Shown here in pieces: positions 55,701-64,000 of a stretch of 64,000 nt of DNA; the first letter of the stretch is position 1; each line of letters starts with the position of its first letter. This stretch comes from Globodera rostochiensis (lineage: Eukaryota; Nematoda; Chromadorea; Rhabditida; Heteroderidae). The translations under genes and the position numbers were made by a program. The stretch spans positions 417,472 through 481,471 of the forward strand of contig JAEVLN010000031.1 in assembly GCA_018350325.1 (NCBI GenBank), given 5' to 3'. The notes under the pieces were generated by a model. That model did no database searches. It was given only the letters and a program-made list of their open reading frames with translations, and was not told the origin of the DNA.

Positions 55701-58700
55701 GGTGGCAGTGGCACTTTGTCGGGCCTAAAAAAGTGGCAAAATTTAGAGCGGGGCGTACAACAGAATGAAATCAATTCTGGAATTTGAGAATCAGAGTCAC
55801 GGAGTAAGGCACACGAACCGCTAAAACCCTGCCCGAGCCCGACCCGTACCCGGGCTCTAGTTTGCTCGCTCTCCATGAACCCGTTGTGGTAGAACCGGCG
55901 GGACCTCTGAACTGATCGATCACCAACACCGATCACTCTGATCACCAACCAACCAACCGACCGACCGACCTGTCGCAGCATGGCGTCCTTGATGTAAACA
56001 CCAAACGTGCGCTCGGCATAGGAGAGGAACTTGAGCACGAGCTCGCCCACAAAGAACAACAGTCGGCTGATCACCAGCTCCAGCTCGGCACGTCCGCTTG
56101 CGTTGTTCGCCGGCGACGTCGTCGTCATCATTTCTTCCACTTGCAAGCCCAGCGTCGGCGATTGTCGTTGTTGTTGATCGCTACCGTCGCCGGCATGCAT
56201 TTGCAATCGCAGTTCGTCCAGACACTTCTTGGTCTTGCCGAGGATGGAGTCGTACAGGTCTTTGATCACCCGACTGGGACGATGGCAAGCGCCGTAAATG
56301 ACGTTGACCACCTTTTGTTAATTTGTCAATTAATTAATTTCCCACTTTTCAAATTTTGCTTTAATTTCCTCAAATTGAGGAACAATTCTTTTCAATGCAC
56401 GATGCCAATCCCTTCCCTCCACTGATGATCAGTAATGATCAGAAAATGTAATTGCATTTCCCTGGCCAGTGAGTGAGTGATCTTGATTCAAATTTGTACC
56501 GCCTACCAGGTGATCAGAAATTTCAAATCCGAGATCACCTGACGACAATGTGGGGCCCACAGGTTGGCATCCTGGGAGTTCAAATCTAAAATTGTATTGA
56601 ATTTTCTTTTCCAACAACAATATAAAATCGCCATAAATTTTGGCGCCATATTTTTGGGTTTGAATCAAATTCAAAAGGTCAAAAAAAGTAGACCCACCCA
56701 GCAGGGATGGGAGCCGACGATCTCAAAAAATTTCGGAAATCGGAATTTTCGAGGCCTTAAAATTTTTCGGAAATCGGAATTCCGGGGTCTTAAAATTTTT
56801 CGTAAATCGGAATTCCGAGGCCTTAAACTTTTTCGGAAATCGAAATTCCGGGGTCTTAAAATTTTTCGGAAATCGGAATTCCGAGGCCTTAAACTTTTTC
56901 GGAAATCGGAATTCCGACCAACCCTGCCACCCACCGGTGAAGACGAAGGTGGACATCAGCTTCACGAATTTGTCCTTGGGATCAAGCCGGAACGACGGCT
57001 GCTCCGTGTCCAACACAGTGTTCCAATCCTGGACTTTTTTTTATTAATTAAAGAATTAATTTTAAATTAATGCTCGCCACACCTTTTGTTTGGTGGCGGC
57101 CGCCAACGTCATCAGCACACGAAGCATCTCAATGCGGATATGTTCCGTTCTGTTCCGATACAACTCGTACAGTCGGTCCAGCTGGGGCAGAATCATACGA
57201 TGCTTTGCCCTGGAAAAATGTGCCCAAAAATTTTCGGTGTCATTTAATCGATTGACGGCTGTTGTGAACTAGAGACCGGACTTGAGCTTCGAGCGAGTTC
57301 TCGAGGTCGAGATTCTCGAAAAATCTCGAGCCGAAACAGTCGAGATTCGAGATTTTTGATGAAAATTTTTTGGAGTTATTTTATTTATTGAAAAAATCTC
57401 GGTCTCGAAAAATCTCGTGAAGCTCATTTTTAGTCGAGCGAGATCTCGAGGTCAAGATTTTTCGAGAATCTCGTCGAGATTCTCGAGACGAGATCGCGTC
57501 TCGACCCCGGTTACAACTTGTGACTGCACTCACTTTGCAACAACGACAATGAGTCGCGCAGCGCTCAGTCGGAGTCCAGTGTCGGCCGAGTCGAAATACG
57601 TCCAGAATTCGTCGAGCATCTTCGGATGGACGCCATACTTTGCGAACACATGGGCGACAGTCTCCTCCAACGAAATGCGCTCCTGCTCCGTCGCACGACG
57701 CATTGCCTCCACCAAATTTTGTGCTGTCCGTTGCCGCGCAATCAGAGTCATCCTGCAAAAAAAAAGGGGGGCAGAAATCTTGTCGATGAACCTGACGGCG
57801 TGCTGATCATTATGCCCCCAAGGGCATATGTTCAAAAATGCAGTAACCCCTGTCCCAAAATCCAGATGCATCCATGGCATTGGCACTTACTCGTTCTTGC
57901 TGAACAACGCCTCGTGTGCAATGTCGGTCACCAGCTCAACGATGCGCGAGTCATTAAGCCAGATCAGGTTGAACGCGCGCTTCAATGCGTCCATGGAGTC
58001 GCGAAGGCGGAATTTGACGCACTCGCACACAAAGTGCAACAGTTCGGCGATTTCGTGCGGTTGTGCCTGTTCCCGGCGGTCTGCTTGGCGAATGTATTCC
58101 AGCGTTTGCTTCAACGCCTTCTCCATCTCCGTGATGAACAGCAGAGCGTCCTCAATTCCAACGATTCAAAAATTGTTATTTTCTTAGCCACCCACCAGCT
58201 GCTGGTCCAACTCCATGCGGACCCTGTCACGTTGCACCGCTTGCACATCAGCCCTGTCCTCCTCGATCAACAGTTGTTCATCTCCAACAGCGGCGTACGC
58301 GTCCTCGAAGGCGTACACACCACCGCCGCCGTCGTCGTCGTCCCCTCCGGCACCGTTGGCTACTGCCGTCGGCGTCCGATACAAAGTGGCAAAATGACGC
58401 CGAACATTCATAAACTGGACGAAGAATGTGTCGAAATGAAGCTGAACAAGGTCAAAATAAAAGTAAATATTGAAAGATTTTTTTTGGTTGGTTCTGTCCT
58501 CACATCAGCGCCAAATTGGTTGAAACGAATCAGTTTGGTCAGTAGCGCGGCGGCCGCCTTGCGGACCATCATCGAATTGTCGAGCAGCCGCCCGCGCGCC
58601 TCCCACAACAATCCAAGGCGCAGTTGAACGGGCGGAATGGCACCCGGTCTTGAGGCCAACTTGGCCCACAGGTTAAGCACCCGGGTCCTCACCAGTGGCG

Positions 58701-61700
58701 CCTTGTCCATCATGTGGTCCTAAAAAGGCAAAAAATGAAGAGCAAATAAAGAACTTTGGTGGAACACAATAATGCTAAACCGGATTTGTACAATAAAATA
58801 ATTGGACATTTTGTCCAATAACTAACTCAAACATTTTGTTTAATAACGGTAATAGACAATTCGTCGAATAAAAGTAACCTGTGGACATTTTTGCAATAAT
58901 GCAAGTCCAGTTACTAAATTTAGACATTTTAATAAAAGTAATGGACATTGCGTCAAATACAGGTAACTTGGACATTTTGTCCAATTACTACTTGGACATT
59001 TTAATAACAGTAATGGACATTTCGACGAATGATGGTAACTTGGGCATTTTGTCCAAAGCCAATCTTGGACTACCTAACAAATGGACATTTCGTCGAATGA
59101 TGGTACCGTGACATTTTGTCCAATAGCTAATGGTAAGCCGGACATTTTAATAACAACGAACGACAAAAAGGGACGACAGACAGACAGTTGATCCCCATGC
59201 CGGAACCTCACAGTTAAATGTGCAAAAAGCAGGTCCCGCTGGTTGCGCATTGTTTGGTCCAACCGTTTGCAGTCAAAACAGTGGAGGAGAATTTCACTGC
59301 ACGCAAAAAGGACGGCATTTCTCAACATTGGCGGCTTAAATTAAAACGTAAAATTGCAAAAACGGACGACACCAAACAACTTTGATGGGAAATCAAACAC
59401 TCAAAAACAAAATTTGATTTTTCAAAAAGATGCCGTCGCACATTCAAACGCGGAAAACACTAAACTGTTCATTCCTAAAAAAAAGTTGAGAAAATAAAGC
59501 ATAGGGTGGACCAGCCTTTTGTTTTTTGACAAATTTTCTTAACAAATTCCATCAAAAAAATTTCACCTGCGAAAGATAAACATTTTTTGAAAATTTCTTA
59601 ACAAAAATAAAAATGAATGGAATCAGTCCCCACCCTGAAAAAAAATCATGGCTACGCCCTTGATGGATCCAAACGATAAAGTTAAACAAAAAAAAAATTC
59701 AATTAACACAAATTTGTGCTACACGGAATTTGGCCGAATGACTAAACCACAATTCACCACCACCACCACCACCACCACCACCACCAACATCGGTGTCCAA
59801 GAATGGCATAATGAATGCCAAATGCTTGTGCATCAGTGTCGGCTTCTCCACCACCGTCGTGCTGATGAAGAGGGCAAACGCGCGCGTTGTCGCCTCCGTC
59901 GTGCGTCCGCCGCCGGTGCCTAACATTCAACTAATGCAAAACCAGAAAATTTTTGGCCAAATGAAGCTAACATAGCCTAACGTCCCCCTCCCCCCAAAAA
60001 CTGAAAAAATGTTAAATTTTTCTGACAAAATTTTGCTAAATTGTGACGAAATTTGTTAGAGCGTTTTGGCAAAATTTTTGCATACCGCCACTGTCAACAG
60101 CGGTGTCCAGCTTGGACCCGTAGGCGATCATCTCGCGCAGCAACGGCTCGAGCTCGTCGTCCGTCTGCACACCGCAGATGGCGACCACGAACGGGAAGGT
60201 GGTCGCCTGGCCGGCATTAAAGTAATCGAGACGGGGCGCCAGGTCCATCAGCGCACGAGCAACCGCTGGGCAAAACAAAAAAAAATATGAAGAAATTTTG
60301 ATTTTTTTTTTGCAAAAAAAAAAAACTCATCCAAAAATTTTCAACGATTTAAGCGTATTTTTTGGACCAAATTTTTAACAAATTTCGTTAAAATCTTCAA
60401 AAAATTTTCCCGCCGGCACCACCGACCCAAGCGCGCCCCCAAAAGAAGCAAAATTCGCAAAAAAAATTTGCATTTTTGAAAATTGACAAAATTTTAGAAA
60501 TTTTCAACAAAAGTTTTTAAAAATTCTAAAAAAGTTTACAGAAAGTGAACTTTTTTAGCAAAAAAAATTGCTTAAAAAAAGTGCAATAAAAACGGAAAAT
60601 GCATTCCTAAGAATCGGTTCCCCCCCCCCCCCCGAAAATTTTTTCTGGTTACGGCCCTGTCCTCATGGAATTGTTTTGAAAAAAATGGGCCCATGCATTA
60701 AAAAATTGGCCTAAACAGGAACATTTCAATTTCTAATCTGAGTTGAGGATAAACCTTTGTGCATGTTCCAGTAGATGCAAATGTGGCGGAGGAGCATGAA
60801 CATGTTGTTCAGAATGGTCCGACCGATTGCCTTGCACACGTCCGGGTTCTCCAAAAATTTGCACACCATTGACAGAAGGCACCTGGCAATCAGTGAGTGC
60901 ATCGCATCGAATTGAATCGGCAAAATTTAATTTGTTGTTTTGAGTGTCGGAATTTTTTTCTTTTAATAAAATTAGTCTGAGCCTAGTCGTTTTTTAGGAA
61001 TTTTTTTTTCTCCTTTTGTTAGCGACTGATGAACATGTGTGGAGTTCAAGCAGTTCAGTCAGTCCTTCTCCTACACACTCATCAAAAGTTCAAACAGTTC
61101 AGTCAGTCTTTCTCCTACACAAAAAAGTCAGTCATTCCTTCTCCTACACATTTTCAAAACTTCAAGCAGTTCGGTCAGTCTTTCTCCTACACACTCAAAC
61201 ATTTTCAAGAATTCAAGCAGTTCAGTCAGTCCTTCTCCTACACATTCAAACACAAAAGTTCAAGCAGTTCAGTCAGTCTTTCTCCTACACACACTCAAAC
61301 ATTTTCAAGAGTTCAAGCAGTTCAGTCAGTCCTTCTCCTACACATTTTCAAAACTTCAAGCAGTTCGGTCAGTCTTTCTCCTACACACTCAAACATTTTC
61401 AAGAATTCAAGCAGTTCAGTCAGTCCTTCTCCTACACATTTTTAAAACTTCAAGCAGTTCGGTCAGTCTTACTCCTACACACTCAAACATTTTCAAGAAT
61501 TCAAGCAGTTCAGTCAGTCCTTCTTCAAACACAAAAGTTCAAGCAGTTCAGTCAGTCTTTCTCCTACACACACTCAAACATTTTCAAGAGTTCAAGCAGT
61601 TCGGTCAGTCCTTCTCCTATACACTCAAACATTTTCAAGAGTTCAAGCAGTTCAGTCAGTCCTTCTCCTATACACTCAAACATTTTCAAACAGTTCAGTC

Positions 61701-63723
61701 AGTCCTTCTCCTACACACTCAAACATTTTCAAAAGTTCAAGCAGTTCAGTCAGTCCTTCTCCTACACATACAAACATTTTCAAACTGTCGTCAATCTGCC
61801 GGGACGTCCACAGGAAGCGAATGGCGGAGGACGTCGCGTCACCTCCAACGCCTTCCACCCGCCAAAATTGCGCATTGTCCTCCGTGCTCACACTCAACGA
61901 GATCAGCTTGTACAGCACCTACACCAACAAACGAAGTGATGTGAAAACTGCATTTCAATTCCAATTCCGGTGTTTTTGGATTTTTTGTACAAAAATTGGA
62001 CCAAAAAAGTTTTTTGGTTTTGGGTCAACTTGGAGTAAAATCCAAAAAAAAACCAAAAAGCACACCGATTTTTCAGAACTCCAAAAAATAAAATACACTT
62101 TTTTTTTGGGGGGGGGGGGGGGTAAATGTTTCCAAATTTGATGCAAAAAAATTTGGACGCTGGCCGGCCGGTTCCACAATGATAACCTTGGCCAGCTTGC
62201 CACGTCCGTCCTGCTTGTGCCAAAACTGCACAATTTGGTCGGCCTCAGCCTTGACGTGCACAACTTTGCGCTTGCCCCGACCGCAGCCGGCGTTCTCAGC
62301 AGCGGCTGAGCGCGTTCTGTGCAACAACAAAATGTTTTCCCCAAACGAAAAGAGAAAAAAAATTTTGGGCCTAATGAAGATATTTTTTAACAAAAATATT
62401 AAAAATTCTAAAAAATTTACAGAAAATCTTAATTTCACAAAAAAATGAAATAAAACCCAAAAATACTCCCTTAAAATTCAAATTTTTTTGGGGGGGGGGG
62501 AACAAAAATACAAAAAAAAAAATGCACCCCTAAAAATTGATTTTTTTTTTTTTGAGTCAGCCCCCCCCCTGGCTACGCCCTTGGGTAGTGCCCGTACATT
62601 TTGTTCATGTGCTGCTCGAAATGATTGATGAGGCCGGACAACAGGTACACATGCATCAGCAAACAGTTGCTGTACCGACGGTTCAACCCCGCCGGGGTCA
62701 TGTCTTCGACGTCATTGTTGTCGTTGTTGCTGACATTGCCCGTCGCCGACGTTCCGGTCGCCGAAGCGGCGCCGGTGCCGGCAGCGGCAATGTCACAAAT
62801 GTCCATTTGGAGGCTGGAGATCAAATTCTCGAGGCCTAAATGATGATAACAATGATCAGCACATTGTCGAGAACAGGGTCGGTTCGGCGCCGACAAGTTT
62901 GAAACGTTACAACTTTTTGTTTATTTATCAAATCAAACAATCTTGGTATCATTCGAAAGCGCCATGCCTGTAGATGCTATAATAGAAAAGAGCTAGGCGA
63001 TTCGACTTAAAAGGAAGTTTATGACTCAACGCGCCAAACTGGCACGAGAAATGGTGCTTTTCACACGTTTTAAGCTAGATTTTTCTTGAGAAAAAACGAA
63101 TCGATTAGCTTTCGCTTGATCAATGGTTCAGCACACGGAGAGCTTTCGTATGATAACCCGCAAAAACTGAAAAGCAGAATTTTAGAAAATTCTGGACCGG
63201 CTTGTGATTTTCCTGTAGAAAATTTGCTGAAAACCCGAGGGTCTGGGCTACTATGGAAATTTCAAAGAATTTTTTTTTGTTAATCAAAACCAGACTCCCG
63301 GAAGAAACACGCACCTTTGATGAGCAACTCGGCGAGTTCAACACGCAGTCGCGCATCGAAAGTGCCGGCACTGCCACCGTCTGCTGCAGTGCGAACAAGC
63401 GGAAAGAAATGGTCAAAATGTGCGGCAATTTGTTCAAAATCGCCCTGCTGAACAACACCAAGACGGAACACTAAAAGTTGAAAGGAAAATGCCGTCCTGT
63501 CTGTCGTTTAGAGACGAGGCCCAAAAACGGATTAAGATCAAAATCAGATTTGTAAATTCCAACGTCCTCATCCCTCAAAACACACACTTTTCATCGCATC
63601 CCTGATCTCATCCTCGTCCTGTATCAGCTCGCCGACGTAGTAGATGGTGTTCGAGCACTGCAGCAGGTCGTCGTCACGTTGCGGGATCACAAAAGGCGCC
63701 ACTGTTGTTGCTGTTTCGGCCAT
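52778..63723 (-). CDS. NCAPD2: Condensin complex subunit 1 (NCAPD2/DPY-28, HEAT-repeat protein)
   Basis: HEAT-repeat regulatory subunit of condensin, which compacts mitotic chromosomes; nematode DPY-28 also serves the dosage-compensation condensin. Exons, 5' to 3': 63588-63723, 63315-63470, 62598-62835, 62187-62316, 61772-61918, about 60755-60920, 60086-60265, 59789-59919, 59212-59334, 58504-58719, 58196-58414, 57891-58150, 57534-57752, 57083-57209, 56945-57028, 55970-56311, 54715-54781, 54303-54408, 54071-54223, 53691-53874, 53038-53338, 52778-52842; phases agree at nearly all joints, giving about 1,250 residues. Landmarks: VELAELLIK, CKFLENPD, MLRNAVLFACSEI, RTRVLNLWAKL, MVRKAAAALLTKLI, VRMRNNMIIMMADLSFRFPN, VRDENSGVRYT and a basic tail ending RRRSVALQ. 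Weak points: the 61772/60920 joint (no AG acceptor), the 56945 donor and the 54781 acceptor. Some coding could be missing between 54800 and 55970. Confidence 0.93.
54864..54900 (+). mobile_element. Terminal motif of a CARGGGCGTAGCCAG element family (representative)
   Basis: CAGGGACGTAGTTAG here, and in reverse CTGGCTACGCCCTTG (ends 62582), ATGGCTACGCCCTTG (59662), TGGTTACGGCCCTG (60659) and GGTTACGGCTCTG (about 1837), look like one terminus of a dispersed family. Long C/G runs lie next to several of them. I could not pair left and right ends confidently. Confidence 0.5.
55528..55566. repeat. G17 / C-run hairpin in a condensin intron
   Basis: Seventeen Gs, then TCTGA, then CCCC-T-C12. The two runs can pair with each other, and the G-run alone could form a quadruplex. 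Run lengths are likely to be inaccurate in the assembly. A second G-run of about 18 lies at 55313-55330. Confidence 0.85.
56702..56926. mobile_element. 225-bp hAT-like element, GGAATTCCGA family, in a condensin intron
   Basis: Ends CAGGGATGGGAGCC and GACCAACCCTG; flanks CCACCCAG and CCACCCAC (7 of 8). Interior of five GGAAATCGGAATTCCGAGGC-type units spaced about 33 bp. It sits only about 18 bp downstream (in gene sense) of the exon ending at 56945. Confidence 0.85.
57270..57512. mobile_element. hAT-like element, TCGAGATCTCG family, in a condensin intron
   Basis: Left end TAGAGACCGGACTTGAGC; right end near CTCGACCCCGGTTA. Interior of TCTCGAGA and AAAATCTCG repeats. Flanking 8-mers match poorly, so the right boundary is uncertain. 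Confidence 0.7.
58795..59150. repeat. Degenerate array of GGACATTTTGTCCAA palindromes in condensin intron 9
   Basis: At least eight GGACATTTYGTCSAA-type words spaced by 25-60 bases, alternating with GGACATTTTAATAACAGTAA words. Each full copy is a near-palindrome. Same self-similar build as the hAT-like elements, but I could not find paired termini with an 8-bp duplication. Confidence 0.75.
59756..59786. repeat. (CAC)n microsatellite
   Basis: Ten CAC triplets lie immediately intronic to the condensin exon ending at 59789 (minus strand), so in the transcript the GGT repeat follows the donor site GTTGGT. Confidence 0.9.
61040..61795. repeat. 51/43-bp minisatellite in condensin intron 5, about 15 units
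   Basis: Units TTCAAGCAGTTCAGTCAGTC then CTTCTCCTACACACTCAAAC and ATTTTCAAGAA; full units are 51 bp and shorter ones about 43 bp, with CAG/CGG and CCTT/CTTT subtypes recurring in a pattern that suggests higher-order copying. On the gene strand the first units continue the exon-5 reading frame (LKMFECVGEGLTELLEL per 51 bp). Confidence 0.92.
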
Positions 63724-64000
63724 CCTTTTTACACAATATAACGCAAAAAAGCCAATTTATTTGCTAACGGTTTAATCGTTTAATAGATTAACTAAAAAAA
63801 TGGTATCAGAAAATATCTTAACCCATACTAAGTCAGTCGCGTACGAATATTTTTTTGAATCTTTTTTGATTTTTTATTGACACGAAACTCTTAGTGGAAA
63901 CAGAAAAACAAGAGAGAGAGAGAGAGAGAGTTTGGAAAATAGCATCATTGTTGATAATGAAAAGAAAAGCAATGCCATTGCTTTTGACCAATTTCACATT
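63724..64000. other. 5' flank of the condensin gene with (AG)n
   Basis: AT-rich upstream sequence with a 20-bp AG repeat at 63911-63930. No core promoter motif that I can defend. Confidence 0.5.

Noticed and set aside
55271..56311. A single 346-codon minus-strand frame
   Set aside because: Only 55970-56311 matches condensin; beyond the GTCGGT donor the frame runs through G-runs and repeat sequence.
59212..59334. Gene start at the ATG of MLRNAVLF as a separate gene
   Set aside because: The block continues upstream to a splice acceptor in phase and matches an internal HEAT segment of condensin D2.
61016..61944. Three overlapping plus-strand frames of about 138-307 codons rich in Ser, Gln and Tyr
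   Set aside because: All come from a 51-bp repeat that lacks stop codons in every plus frame, antisense to a condensin intron; open frames alone are not evidence there.

Overview
This is eukaryotic nuclear DNA, A+T-rich and intron-rich, and very probably from a plant-parasitic cyst nematode (Heterodera/Globodera group). Three things point there: a spliced, secreted family-3 pectate lyase (a plant-cell-wall effector family of tylenchid nematodes), an F-box-type protein of a family I know as greatly expanded in cyst nematodes, and nematode-sized introns in conserved housekeeping genes. The species call is inference; no search was run.

Layout. 1-3,113 (+): the C-terminal WD40 half of a Groucho/TLE/UNC-37 co-repressor; its 5' exons lie outside the window. 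3,114-12,693: gene-free and packed with short transposon-like elements. 12,694-15,310 (+): an F-box-family gene broken by a 422-bp element inside a coding exon, and with a lost splice acceptor. 15,311-25,860: mostly repeats, with one possible small first exon (17,034), one zinc-finger-like exon (19,670) and a duplicated 3' end of the F-box gene (21,150). 25,861-45,700: about 17 kb of a ~537-bp satellite in two blocks, separated by poor-looking sequence and a 1,785-nt pure poly-T tract that is almost certainly an assembly artefact. 47,771-48,733 (-): an unrecognised proline-rich protein with an NQPGGG repeat. 49,052-50,419 (-): a complete seven-exon pectate lyase. 52,778-63,723 (-): a condensin subunit 1 (NCAPD2/DPY-28) gene whose reading frame I could follow through 22 exons, with one unresolved junction.

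The most striking pattern is a set of small elements, 94 bp to 1.2 kb, nearly all with 8-bp target-site duplications and CAGGG- or TAGRG-type inverted termini (hAT-like). In most of them the interior is an array of short, partly palindromic copies of the sequence just inside the terminus. At least 13 are legible here, each family with its own motif. They sit in introns of all the recognisable genes and, once, in an exon. I saw no transposase gene, so all would be non-autonomous.

The genes are not an operon or pathway. UNC-37 is a nuclear co-repressor, condensin D2 a chromosome-structure protein, the pectate lyase a secreted protein, and the F-box copy is probably dead.
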